64,000 nucleotides of DNA from Niveibacterium sp. SC-1. GTDB lineage: Bacteria; Pseudomonadota; Gammaproteobacteria; Burkholderiales; Rhodocyclaceae. A model generated the notes under the pieces. It worked only from the letters and a program-made list of their open reading frames with translations, searched no databases and was not told the origin of the DNA. The position numbers were made by a program, and so were the translations under genes. The stretch spans positions 1,364,001 through 1,428,000 of the forward strand of contig NZ_CP151275.1 of the NCBI RefSeq assembly GCF_038235435.1. The letters are read 5' to 3'. Within the stretch, counting starts at the first letter, position 1. The number at the start of each line of letters is the position of its first letter. Positions 56,289 through 64,000 of this stretch are shown here, piece after piece.

Positions 56289-58700
56289 TCAGCCGAGCAC
56301 GAGCTCGACCTTGTGCCTGCCTTCGGCAAAGAGCGGTACGACCTTGCCTGCTACCGGCTTGCCATCCACGGTCAGTGAGCGCACGCCCTTGCTCACATGG
56401 TCCGGGTTGCGCACGGTGATCTCGTAGGTCGCGCCACGGAAGCGACGCACCGCCGTGAAGCCGTCCCAGGCCTTGGGAATGCAGGGATCCACGATCAGGC
56501 CCTGGAATCCCGGTTGCAAGCCGAGGATGTGGCGGGTGGCTGCCTGGTAGGTCCAGGACGAGGTGCCCGAGAGCCAGCTGTTGCGGCCCAGCCCGAACTG
56601 CGGATGCTCGTCGCCGAGCATGTTCTGTGGATAGCAGTAGGGCTCCGCCTCGAACTCGTCAATGCACTCGTTCTTGTAGGCCGGGTTGATCTGGCTGTAG
56701 TACTGGTAGGCGCGGTCGCCGTTGCCCACCAGGGTTTCGGCGATCATCACCCAGGGGTTGGTGTGCAGGAAGATGCCGCCGTTTTCTTTGGCGCCGGGCG
56801 GATAGGTGGATACGCCGCCGAGGTTCTTGTCGTAGCCGTTGAAGCCCGGCGCGGAGAGCTTGAGGCCGTTGGCGGTGTTCAGGTGCTTGTTCACCGAGTC
56901 CAGCGCCGTCAGCGCGCGTTCGCCTTCGGCGAAGCCGCAGAGCACGTTCCAGCTCTGCGAGTTGATGTAGATCTTGCCGTACTGATTGGCCTTGGAGCCC
57001 AGCGGCGAGCCGTCGTGATCGTAGTAGCGGACGAACCATTCGCCGTCCCAGGTCTCGCGATTCACGATCTCCTTCATCTCGGCGTAGAGCTGGCGATAGC
57101 GGCTCGCCGCGCTCGTGTCGCCGAGCATCTCGGCGATGTCGGTCATCTCCTGGAGCGCCTTGCCGAACTGGGCGGAGATGAAGTTCGACTCCGCCCCGGT
57201 GCGCAGGTTGACCGTGTCGTTCCAGTCCGCGAAGCCGAGTAGCGGCAGGCCGTGCCGGCCGCGGTGTGCCCAGGTGAATTCGATCGCGCGCTTCAGATGC
57301 TCCAGCACCGGCGCGGCTTCCAGCGGATGATCACCCTCGCCCTTCTCGTAGAAGGGGATCTCCTGCTTGAGGAAGGCGACGTCTCCGGTCTCCTTCAGGT
57401 AGGCCGCGACGGCCAGGATGATCCACAGGTGATCGTCGCCGTAGTACTTGGGCCGATCCGGGAATTCATGCGAATCGCCGACGCTGGCCACCATCGTCGA
57501 GGGGAAGAACTGGTGCATCGCCGAACCATCGCGCTTCTGCACGTGCAAGAGCTTGGTGATCAGGCCCTTGGCGCCTTCCGGATCGTTGGAGACCATGCCC
57601 ATCGAGTCCTGCGAGCTGTCGCGGAAACCGATGCCGCGCCCGCCGAAGCCGAGCTGGTAGAGCGACAGGTCGCGTGACCAGTTCTTGGTGGTGGCGCACT
57701 GACGCGGGTTGTGCACGTTGATCATGCTGTCGAACTTGGGGTCCGGCGTCTTCACCTGCAGCACCGAGAGGTAGTCCTCCCAGGCGGCGGCGAGCGCGGC
57801 GAAGGCCTTGTCGACTTCGGCCGGATCGCGGAAGCGCGCGATCGTTTCTGCATCGTCCGCGACGCTGCGTGCCTGCGAGAGCTGGGTGATGAGACGACGG
57901 CTCTCGCCCGGCTGCAGCGTGCCCAGTTCATGCATCAGCGCCGCGATGTTGTCGCCGCGTTGGGCCTCGTAGTTGCCCAGCTGCTCGTTGAGCAAGGCCA
58001 GGGGCTGGCGCCAGGTGCCGTACTCGTTGTCGCCCAAGAAGCGCTTGCGGTCGGATTCGAAAGAAGCGACAGGCAGGTTGGAGGTGAAGTAGTTCTGCGT
58101 CGTGTCCCGCTTCATGAAGGCGTATTGCGTGAGCACCAGGCGACCATCGGCCTCGCGCAGCGCACGGCTCTGCATGGTCTGCGGGACCCAGTCGGCATTG
58201 GTGAATTGCTTGAGCGCGTCGAAGTGCGTGTATTCGACGACGGGAATCGCATCGATATCAAGCGCTTTACTTCCGACGTTAAAAATACGGATGTCGCGGA
58301 TGACACGCTGCTCGCCCGGCGGCACGAACACCGTCACATCGGTACGGATGCCGTAGAACTCGGAGACGTAGCGTGAATAGCCGAGGCCCACGCGGCATTC
58401 ATACAGGTCGTAAGGATCCAGCGTCGGCACGTAGAACGGCGAGAAGACCTTGTAGCAGCCGTCGGCCTGGCGGAAGCGCAGGTAGAGGGTTTCGCCCTTG
58501 AAGTCCGAGGCCGGCGCCTGCGGCAGGTACTTGACGATGCGGTTCAACGCCGGATCGCCCTTGCAGATCAGCGAACCGCCGGTCTGGTCGACGAAGCCAC
58601 CGAAAGCAAGGCCGCCGACATAGTTGATCCACTTGACGGGGGTCTTGGGCGTGGTGATGACGTATTCGCGCCTGGCGTCATCAAAGTAACCGTAATTCAT
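56289..58700 (-). CDS. GH94 phosphorylase, candidate cellobionic acid phosphorylase
   Basis: Inverting disaccharide phosphorylase of 803 residues with no signal peptide, so cytoplasmic. It starts MNYGYFDDARREYVIT, like its neighbour. Catalytic Asp492 is in GFADWNDTVNLRTG; the phosphate/substrate regions are GIGFRDSSQDSMGM and LSGTSSWTYQAATRHILG. It is clearly a diverged paralogue of the cellobiose phosphorylase gene next to it. The DWND context differs (TVNLRTGAESNF against CLNLNCF) and the N-terminal domain is shorter. The family includes cellobiose, cellodextrin, laminaribiose, chitobiose and cellobionic acid phosphorylases. I favour cellobionic acid because an LPMO is nearby, but this is inference. 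GGAG lies 8 nt before the ATG. Confidence 0.88.
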   Translation of the reverse strand: MNYGYFDDARREYVITTPKTPVKWINYVGGLAFGGFVDQTGGSLICKGDPALNRIVKYLPQAPASDFKGETLYLRFRQADGCYKVFSPFYVPTLDPYDLYECRVGLGYSRYVSEFYGIRTDVTVFVPPGEQRVIRDIRIFNVGSKALDIDAIPVVEYTHFDALKQFTNADWVPQTMQSRALREADGRLVLTQYAFMKRDTTQNYFTSNLPVASFESDRKRFLGDNEYGTWRQPLALLNEQLGNYEAQRGDNIAALMHELGTLQPGESRRLITQLSQARSVADDAETIARFRDPAEVDKAFAALAAAWEDYLSVLQVKTPDPKFDSMINVHNPRQCATTKNWSRDLSLYQLGFGGRGIGFRDSSQDSMGMVSNDPEGAKGLITKLLHVQKRDGSAMHQFFPSTMVASVGDSHEFPDRPKYYGDDHLWIILAVAAYLKETGDVAFLKQEIPFYEKGEGDHPLEAAPVLEHLKRAIEFTWAHRGRHGLPLLGFADWNDTVNLRTGAESNFISAQFGKALQEMTDIAEMLGDTSAASRYRQLYAEMKEIVNRETWDGEWFVRYYDHDGSPLGSKANQYGKIYINSQSWNVLCGFAEGERALTALDSVNKHLNTANGLKLSAPGFNGYDKNLGGVSTYPPGAKENGGIFLHTNPWVMIAETLVGNGDRAYQYYSQINPAYKNECIDEFEAEPYCYPQNMLGDEHPQFGLGRNSWLSGTSSWTYQAATRHILGLQPGFQGLIVDPCIPKAWDGFTAVRRFRGATYEITVRNPDHVSKGVRSLTVDGKPVAGKVVPLFAEGRHKVELVLG

Positions 58701-58803
58701 ACATCCGACTCCGGTATGGAAGGGAATGACGGCGTCTGCCCGCGTAGCCGGTCCGCCGTTCGTAGTAAAGGGCTTGCCTGACGAAGTATGAAGGCTAAAA
58801 CAA

Positions 58804-58835
58804 GAAGGCCAGGCGGTTACCCGCCCGGCTTTGCG
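58804..58835. terminator. Terminator between the two GH94 genes
   Basis: GCCAGGCGG (58808-58816) pairs with CCGCCCGGC (58821-58829) with one mismatch and a TTAC loop. On the minus strand it is followed by CTTCTTGTTTT. It lies 30 nt past the stop of the upstream GH94 gene, so the downstream GH94 gene may depend on readthrough or on its own promoter. Confidence 0.7.
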
Positions 58836-58861
58836 TTTTTTAATCAGCCCTGTGCGTCAGA

Positions 58862-61330
58862 TCATCCCAGCACGACTTCGACGCTGTGCACCTTGCCGTC
58901 GCCCACGAAGGGGATGGGCTGGCTCGCGTCGATGTCGCGGCCGTCCAGGCGCAGCTGCTTCACGCCCTTGGATACGCCGTTCGGGTTGCTCACCTTGATG
59001 TTATAGGTGTCGCCACGGAACTTGCGGGTCGCGGAGAAGCCCGGCCACGCCTTCGGGATGCACGGATCAACGCGCAGGCCGGTGTAGTCCGGCTTCACGC
59101 CGAGCAGGCCTTGCGAGACCACGACGAAGGTCCAGGCCGCCGTGCCGGTGAGCCAGTTGTTCTTGGCTTCGCCGAAGCAGGGCGCGTCCTTGCCGGCGAT
59201 CATCTGGGCATAGACGTAGGGCTCGCCGCGGTAAGTCTCGATCTGGTCTTGCTTGGCCGACGGGCAGATGGAGAGGTAGTACTCCAGGGCGCGATCGCCT
59301 TCGCCCAGGAGACACCAGCCCAGGTGGATCCAGGTGTTGTTGTGGCTGAAGATGCCCGCGTTTTCCTTCACGCCCGGCGGGTAGGAGGTGACTTCGCCGA
59401 GCTTGAGGTTGTAGGTGGAGTACGCCGGCTGCTGCAGCACCACACCGTTCTTGGTGTACAGGTGCTTGTGCACCGATTCCATCGCCTGGCGGGCGCGGCC
59501 ATTGTCCGCACCGGCGCCGCCGAGCACGGCCCAGCCCTGGCTTTCGATGAAGATCTTGCCTTCCTCGTTGCTCTTGGAGCCGACCACGGCGCCGTCGGCG
59601 TCGTAGGCACGGGTGTACCACTCGCCGTCCCAGGCCACGGTCTCCATGGTCTTGAGCATGTCGGCGTAGTGGTCGCGCATGCGCTTCGCGTCGGCCGACC
59701 GGCCGAGGAAGTCGTACAGCTCGGCCATGTCGCGCGCGGCGTACAGGAAGAGGCCGGCGATCATCACCGACTCCGCCTTGGAGTCATGCACGTCGCCGGC
59801 GGTCTGGAAAGACTCGTTCGGCTCGGTGGAGAAACAGTTCAGGTTCAGGCAGTCGTTCCAGTCCGCGTGACCGATCAGCGGCAGCCCATTGGGGCCGCGC
59901 TTCTTCATCGTGTAGGCGATGGAGGTCTCGAGGTGGTGGAGCAGGTCTTCCTTGTCGTTGTCGGCGGCGTACTTCTTGTCCGCGTAGCCGGTGGGCGCCT
60001 GCAGGATGGCGGTGTCGCCCGATTCCTTGATGTAGGAGCAGGTCGAGAGCACCAGCCACAGGTGGTCGTCGTAGAAGTCGCCGCCGATGTCGGCGTTGCC
60101 CTTCTTGGTCAGCGGCTGGTACTGGTGGTAGCAGGTGCCGTCCGAGAGCTGGGTCGCGGCGATGTCCAGGATGCGGCCCTTGGCGCGGCTCGGGATCATG
60201 TGCACGAAGCCCAGCAGATCCTGGTTGGAGTCGCGGAAGCCCATGCCACGGCCGATGCCGGTTTCATACATGGAAGCCGAACGGCTCATGTTGAAGGTGG
60301 CCATGCACTGGTACTGGTTCCAGGTGTTGAGCATGCGCTGGGCGTGCTCGTTGGGGCAGTCGGCCTGGAAGTTGCCGAGCAGGTTGTCCCAGTAGGTCTT
60401 GAGGTTCGCCAGGGCGGCGTCCACCGCGCCCGGAGCCGAGTACTTCTCGACAATGGCGCGGCCGACCTTCTTGTTCATCACGAAGGGCGCGTCGTACTTG
60501 GGCTCGTCGCCCTGCTCGACGTAGGCGAGCACGAAGGCGAAGGTTTCTTCCTGACCCGGCGCGAGGTCCAGCTTCACCTGGTGCGAACCGATCGGGTTCC
60601 AGCCGAAGGCCAGCGTGTTCTGGCTTTCGCCGGCGAAGGGCACGCGGGCTTCATGCAGGCCTTCGTGGATGCCGACGAAGGCGTCGCGCGAGGTATCAAA
60701 GCCGGCGATCTCGCGGGTACAGGCGAACAGCGTGTAGTGATTGCGGCGCTCGCGGAACTCGGTCTTGTGATAGATCGCCGAGCCCTCCACTTCGACCTCA
60801 CCGATCGAGTAGGTGCGCTGGTAGTTGGTCATGTCGTTGAGCGCTTCGAAGAAGCAGAACTCCTGGTAGGAGAACAGCTTCGGCGTCTTGCGCTGGGCCG
60901 ACTTGTTGCGGACGGTGACCTTCCAGACCTCCAGGTTCTCACCCGGCGGCACGAAGAAGAGGGTCTCGACTTCGAGCCCGTCGCGTTCGCCCACGATGCG
61001 GGTATAGCCCAGGCCATGGCGGCATTCGTACTGCGTGTTCTTCGCCTTGACCGGCTTCCAGCCCGGGTTCCACACCTCGCCGCCGTCATTCACATAGAAG
61101 TAGCGGCCGCCCAGGTCGTAGGGGACGTTGTTGTAGCGATAGCGCGTGAGCCGGCGCAGCTTGGCGTCCTTCCAGAACGTGTAGCCACCCGCCGTGTTGG
61201 TGCACAGGCCGAAAAACTCGTCCTGGCCGAGGTAGTTCAACCAAGGCAGGGGCGTGTCCGGACGGGTGATGACGTACTCGCGCGCGGCGTCGTCGAAATA
61301 GCCGTAGGCGTTCGGGGCTTTTTCTCGCAT
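58862..61330 (-). CDS. Cellobiose phosphorylase (GH94)
   Basis: Cytoplasmic enzyme splitting cellobiose with phosphate to alpha-glucose-1-phosphate and glucose. From the ATG at 61330 (AGGAA 7 nt upstream) the protein is 822 residues, the same length as I recall for the well-studied Cellvibrio gilvus enzyme. The predicted catalytic Asp490 in IGHADWNDCLNLN falls at the same number. Other family motifs are MGFRDSNQDLLGFVHMIPSR, GGDFYDDHLWLV, GVVLQQPAYSTYN and LTGTAAWTFVVVSQG. The frame upstream to 61387 is not used. A promoter with an embedded palindromic operator lies about 120 bp upstream. Confidence 0.93.
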   Translation of the reverse strand: MREKAPNAYGYFDDAAREYVITRPDTPLPWLNYLGQDEFFGLCTNTAGGYTFWKDAKLRRLTRYRYNNVPYDLGGRYFYVNDGGEVWNPGWKPVKAKNTQYECRHGLGYTRIVGERDGLEVETLFFVPPGENLEVWKVTVRNKSAQRKTPKLFSYQEFCFFEALNDMTNYQRTYSIGEVEVEGSAIYHKTEFRERRNHYTLFACTREIAGFDTSRDAFVGIHEGLHEARVPFAGESQNTLAFGWNPIGSHQVKLDLAPGQEETFAFVLAYVEQGDEPKYDAPFVMNKKVGRAIVEKYSAPGAVDAALANLKTYWDNLLGNFQADCPNEHAQRMLNTWNQYQCMATFNMSRSASMYETGIGRGMGFRDSNQDLLGFVHMIPSRAKGRILDIAATQLSDGTCYHQYQPLTKKGNADIGGDFYDDHLWLVLSTCSYIKESGDTAILQAPTGYADKKYAADNDKEDLLHHLETSIAYTMKKRGPNGLPLIGHADWNDCLNLNCFSTEPNESFQTAGDVHDSKAESVMIAGLFLYAARDMAELYDFLGRSADAKRMRDHYADMLKTMETVAWDGEWYTRAYDADGAVVGSKSNEEGKIFIESQGWAVLGGAGADNGRARQAMESVHKHLYTKNGVVLQQPAYSTYNLKLGEVTSYPPGVKENAGIFSHNNTWIHLGWCLLGEGDRALEYYLSICPSAKQDQIETYRGEPYVYAQMIAGKDAPCFGEAKNNWLTGTAAWTFVVVSQGLLGVKPDYTGLRVDPCIPKAWPGFSATRKFRGDTYNIKVSNPNGVSKGVKQLRLDGRDIDASQPIPFVGDGKVHSVEVVLG

Positions 61331-61456
61331 GGTGTAGTTCCTAGAGGTGTGGAGAGCGCAGGCTGGAGTCGGGCTGCATCGCCGCATCGGGGAACGAGGG
61401 GGTTGTCCGCGAGGGCGTGCACAGGCCTTCGAGACCTACGCCGTGGTACGCTCGCC

Positions 61457-61486
61457 TTTATACATGAAAACGTTTTCAAGGCGCAA
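61457..61486 (-). promoter_or_regulatory. Promoter of cellobiose phosphorylase gene with internal operator
   Basis: Minus-strand -10 TATAAA (61457-61462) and a weak -35 TTGCGC (61481-61486) are 18 bp apart. The palindrome at 61465-61478 fills the spacer, so a bound repressor would block RNA polymerase directly. Confidence 0.5.
61465..61478. promoter_or_regulatory. LacI-family operator TGAAAACGTTTTCA
   Basis: A perfect 14 bp palindrome with the central CG step typical of LacI/GalR-family sites. It lies between the divergent cellobiose phosphorylase and mutarotase-fold genes and could control both. No LacI-type regulator gene is in the window, and I did not find a second copy upstream of the other sugar genes here. 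Confidence 0.75.
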
Positions 61487-61615
61487 AAGCTTTTCCTTTT
61501 TTCTTGCTTTGGCGCAGATCGACGCATGTTCGCGCGCCAGTTGGTTTCCGGTTCGGAGAAATTGGCAGGCTCGTGACTGCACGCTCCCGAACCCCCTCAT
61601 TCCAGGTTTTCCGCC

Positions 61616-62458
61616 ATGAATGCTCGCCTTGCCCATTCCGACCTCCTGGTTCTTGAACACGACGGACTCCGGGTCCGGATCGATCCAGGCAGGGGAGGCC
61701 GGATCGTTTCCTTCGCCCGGAATGGACAGGAGCTGCTGACGCAGGAGGCCGTCCATCCCAACAACTATGGCTCGACCTTCTGGGATTCGCCGCAGTCCGC
61801 CTGGGGCTGGCCACCGCGCGCCAGTCTCGACTCCGAGCCTTACGTTGCGACGGAGCTGGGCGGCGCGTTGCTGTTGGAGAGCGCGCGGGACGAAAGCGGC
61901 TTGCGCTTCTCCAAGCGCTTCGCGCTGAACGCGGCGCTGGGCGCGCTGGAGATCGAGTTCAGGATCGCCAACGAGGGCCTGGATGCCCTGAGTTGCGGCC
62001 CTTGGGAGATCACGCGCGTGCCGGGCGGACTGAGTTTCTTTCCCCACGCCACACACGCGAACCTGCCCGCCAGCGCACTTGAGCCGGTGCAGTACGCGGG
62101 CGGCATCTGCTGGTACGAGTTCGACCCGACCCTGCTGGCGCAGGGCAAGAAGCTATTCAGCGGCGCAAGCGAGCCTTGGCTAGCCCATTTGAGCCGCGAT
62201 GGCCTGCTGTTCGTGAAGGTCTTTCCGGCAGTGCCGGCAACGCAAGTGCCGCCGGGGCAGGGCGAGGTGGAGATCTGGGGCCAGGACGGGGCGATCTACA
62301 TCGAGCTGGAAACGCACGGCGCCTACCGCAGGCTGGCGCCGGGCGAATCGTTCAGTTATCCGGTGCGCTGGTTCCTGGAGCAGGTCCCCGCGGAGGTCGA
62401 CTCCCGTACCGGGAGTGCGGAACTGCTTGCTCTGGCGCGGGCGATCGCGACGCGCTGA
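61616..62458 (+). CDS. Aldose 1-epimerase-fold protein (mutarotase/DUF4380-like)
   Basis: 280-residue beta-sandwich protein of the galactose-mutarotase fold. It begins LVLEHDGLRVRIDPGRGGRI, with the middle TFWDSPQSAWGWPP and SCGPWEITRVPGG and the end IYIELETHGAYRRLAPGESF. The first part matches mutarotase-type proteins; the ELETHGAY motif is more like DUF4380. There is no signal peptide. It diverges from the cellobiose phosphorylase gene across a shared operator. A role in interconverting glucose or cellobiose anomers for the phosphorylase is plausible but inferred. Confidence 0.8.
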   Translation: MNARLAHSDLLVLEHDGLRVRIDPGRGGRIVSFARNGQELLTQEAVHPNNYGSTFWDSPQSAWGWPPRASLDSEPYVATELGGALLLESARDESGLRFSKRFALNAALGALEIEFRIANEGLDALSCGPWEITRVPGGLSFFPHATHANLPASALEPVQYAGGICWYEFDPTLLAQGKKLFSGASEPWLAHLSRDGLLFVKVFPAVPATQVPPGQGEVEIWGQDGAIYIELETHGAYRRLAPGESFSYPVRWFLEQVPAEVDSRTGSAELLALARAIATR

Positions 62459-62482
62459 GCGTCGCTACCCCGAAAGGCGCGA

Positions 62483-63817
62483 TCAGCCCTGCGCGATCTT
62501 TGTCCGCTGCTGGGTCGGCGGATTCTTGGCGAAGTACTTCTTGATGCCGCGCAGGATGGCGTCCGCCATCTGGTCCTGGTAGCCCTCGTCCTTGAGCCGA
62601 CGCTCTTCGTCCGGGTTGGAGATGAAGGCCGTCTCGACCAGAATCGACGGGATGTCCGGCGCCTTGAGCACCGCGAAGCCCGCCTGCTCGACATCGCCCT
62701 TGTGCAAGGTGTTGATGCCGCCGATCTCGCCCAGGACCGCCTTGCCCAGCTTCATGCTGTCCTGCATGGTGGCCGTCTGCGAAAGGTCGAGCAGTGTGCG
62801 GGCGAGCAGCTCATCTTTGACGCCCAGATTGACGCCACCGACCAGATCGGCCGCGTTCTCGCGGCTGGCCAGCCAGCGTGCGGCGGTGCTCGTAGCGCCC
62901 TTGTCGGAGAGCACGAAGACCGAGCTGCCGCGCGCGAGCGGCTTCACGAAGGCGTCCGCATGGATGGAGACGAAGAGGTCCGCCTGCACCGCGCGCGCCT
63001 TGGTCACCCGCTGTTGTAGCGGCACGAAGAAGTCGCCGTCGCGAGTGAGCATCGAGCGCATTAGCGGATCGGCATCGATCTTTGCCTTGAGACGGCGGGC
63101 GATCGACAGGGTGACGTTCTTCTCGAAGGTTCCCGAGGCGCCGACCGCGCCCGGATCTTCGCCGCCATGGCCCGGATCGATCGCGATCGTGGCCAGTCGC
63201 GTGACCTTGCCCTTGCGCCTGGAGGGCGGTTCCGCCGCTTCGCTGGGCGTGGTTGCAGCGGGTTCGGGACTGGCCGGTTTGGGCTGTTCGACGGTTTGGA
63301 CGCTGCCCGCCGGCTCGCCTGCAGCGGCGGCGCCAGGATCCGGCTTTTCCACGAGAGCCAGGAGCGGATCTACCGGCGCGGCGGGATACAGATCCAGCAC
63401 CAGGCGGTGACCGTACTGCCCCACCGGCGTAAGCGTGAAAACTTGTGGCTTGACCTCGGTCTTGAGTTCGATGACCAGACGCACCACGCCCGGGCGATTG
63501 CGGCCCGCGCGAATCAGCTGGATATAGGGATCGCTCTCGGTGATCTTGCTCGGCAGGCCCTGGATGACGCTATTGAACTCCACGCCTTCGAGGTCGATGA
63601 CCAGCCGCTCGGGGTTCTTGACGATCTGCTGGGTGTAGCGGAAAGCCTCGCGCCCTTCCAGCGTGACCCGCGTGTAGTCCGAAGCCGGCCAGACGCGGAC
63701 GCCCAGCACGGTGGTTTCGGCCGCAAAGCCAACGCGGGAGACCAGCAGGCTCATGCTCGCGGCGCCCGCCTTGAGCAGCTGGCGACGCAGGTTCAGTGTC
63801 GAATCGCGCTCAGACAT
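62483..63817 (-). CDS. amiC: N-acetylmuramoyl-L-alanine amidase AmiC
   Basis: Periplasmic zinc amidase that splits septal peptidoglycan during cell separation, 444 residues. The N-terminus is a twin-arginine signal (LNLRRQLLKAGAASMSLLVS), as in AmiC. An AMIN domain follows (RVWPASDYTRVTLEGREAF), then a Pro/Ala-rich linker and the Amidase_3 domain. Zinc and catalytic residues lie in IAIDPGHGGEDPGA, TFEKNVTLSIA, FVSIHADAF and SILVETAFISN. The ATG at 63817 overlaps the end of tsaE by 25 nt, the usual tsaE-amiC arrangement in betaproteobacteria. Confidence 0.94.
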   Translation of the reverse strand: MSERDSTLNLRRQLLKAGAASMSLLVSRVGFAAETTVLGVRVWPASDYTRVTLEGREAFRYTQQIVKNPERLVIDLEGVEFNSVIQGLPSKITESDPYIQLIRAGRNRPGVVRLVIELKTEVKPQVFTLTPVGQYGHRLVLDLYPAAPVDPLLALVEKPDPGAAAAGEPAGSVQTVEQPKPASPEPAATTPSEAAEPPSRRKGKVTRLATIAIDPGHGGEDPGAVGASGTFEKNVTLSIARRLKAKIDADPLMRSMLTRDGDFFVPLQQRVTKARAVQADLFVSIHADAFVKPLARGSSVFVLSDKGATSTAARWLASRENAADLVGGVNLGVKDELLARTLLDLSQTATMQDSMKLGKAVLGEIGGINTLHKGDVEQAGFAVLKAPDIPSILVETAFISNPDEERRLKDEGYQDQMADAILRGIKKYFAKNPPTQQRTKIAQG

Positions 63818-64000
63818 GATTCGCCCTTCTTGCTGTGCGCCGTGACGCGGGCGCTGCGGCCGGTGCCGCTGACGGCAAGTTCGACCCGCAGGTCGGGTGG
63901 CGGTAGATGGGGATCCGCTTTCCCGGGCCATTCGACCAGGCAGATGCTTTGCTCGCCAAAATACTCTTCCAGGCCCGCATCCAGGAATTCGTCTGGGTGC
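63793..64000 (-). CDS. tsaE: TsaE, tRNA t6A synthesis ATPase, C-terminal part only
   Basis: The window edge cuts this gene, leaving the last 68 codons on the minus strand. The visible end reads DEFLDAGLEEYFGEQSICLV and then EWPGKADPHLPPPDLRVEL, matching the C-terminal region of TsaE, where the LEEYF and EWP elements are typical. TsaE is the ATPase that helps TsaB/TsaD make threonylcarbamoyladenosine at tRNA position 37. The stop (TGA at 63795-63793) lies 25 nt inside amiC. The Walker A part is outside the window. Confidence 0.85.
   Translation of the reverse strand, partial: HPDEFLDAGLEEYFGEQSICLVEWPGKADPHLPPPDLRVELAVSGTGRSARVTAHSKKGESCLSAIRH

Noticed and set aside
58886..61576. An 896-codon plus-strand open frame opposite the cellobiose phosphorylase gene.
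   Set aside because: A shadow of the GC-rich GH94 gene, with low-complexity sequence and no recognisable domain.

Overview
The window is GC-rich bacterial chromosome. It most likely comes from a cellulose- and starch-degrading betaproteobacterium, probably of the Rhodocyclales. This rests on gene content and order: the prsK/prsR/prsT genes of the XrtA/PEP-CTERM exopolysaccharide system, the ribF-ileS-lspA-fkpB-ispH string, the tsaE-amiC pair, and heavy use of G/C at third codon positions. I see no rRNA or tRNA gene, insertion sequence, prophage or CRISPR array.

Layout. (1) 1-2.04 kb: potassium transporter kup with a TATAAT promoter. (2) 2.2-12.9 kb, plus strand: sugar transferase, the kinase/regulator pair PrsK/PrsR, the TPR lipoprotein PrsT and a nucleotide-sugar dehydrogenase. 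These run by long overlaps into a lytic transglycosylase and a secreted trypsin-like protease. (3) 12.9-14.6 kb, minus: SIMPL protein, dtd and an NlpC/P60 lipoprotein. (4) 15.0-22.3 kb: a secreted alpha-amylase with three starch-binding domains, an HD hydrolase, an unknown membrane protein, a gamma-carbonic anhydrase, a small membrane protein, the uracil salvage pair upp-uraA and a LemA-like lipoprotein. (5) 22.5-30.9 kb, minus: a cellulose-attack block of GH9 endoglucanase lipoprotein, AA10 lytic polysaccharide monooxygenase and GH48 exocellulase, each ending in a CBM2-type module. (6) 31.4-35.9 kb: gcvR, EamA exporter, DUF502 protein, metallo-beta-lactamase-fold hydrolase, tcdA and a CbiX-type chelatase. 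(7) 36.0-44.6 kb, plus: a four-gene signalling operon with a multi-PAS kinase (frameshifted in this sequence), a receiver fused to an RsbW-like ATPase domain, a receiver-PAS-PP2C phosphatase and a second PAS kinase. (8) 44.6-49.2 kb, minus: a type I secretion ABC transporter and adaptor, flanked by a small unknown protein and a LuxR-type regulator. (9) 49.3-56.1 kb: TfoX-N protein, an unknown protein and the ribF-ileS-lspA-fkpB-ispH housekeeping string. (10) 56.3-64.0 kb: two tandem GH94 phosphorylases, a divergent mutarotase-fold gene with a perfect LacI-type operator in the shared promoter region, amiC, and the end of tsaE cut by the window edge.

How it fits together. The secreted GH48, GH9 and AA10 enzymes would release cello-oligosaccharides and, through the monooxygenase, C1-oxidised ends such as cellobionic acid. 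The two GH94 phosphorylases about 26 kb away can split these products inside the cell to glucose-1-phosphate. One matches cellobiose phosphorylase closely; the other may be a cellobionate phosphorylase, which is inference. The amylase adds starch use. The Prs genes point to exopolysaccharide and exosortase-linked surface biology, but no exosortase or PEP-CTERM substrate lies in this window.
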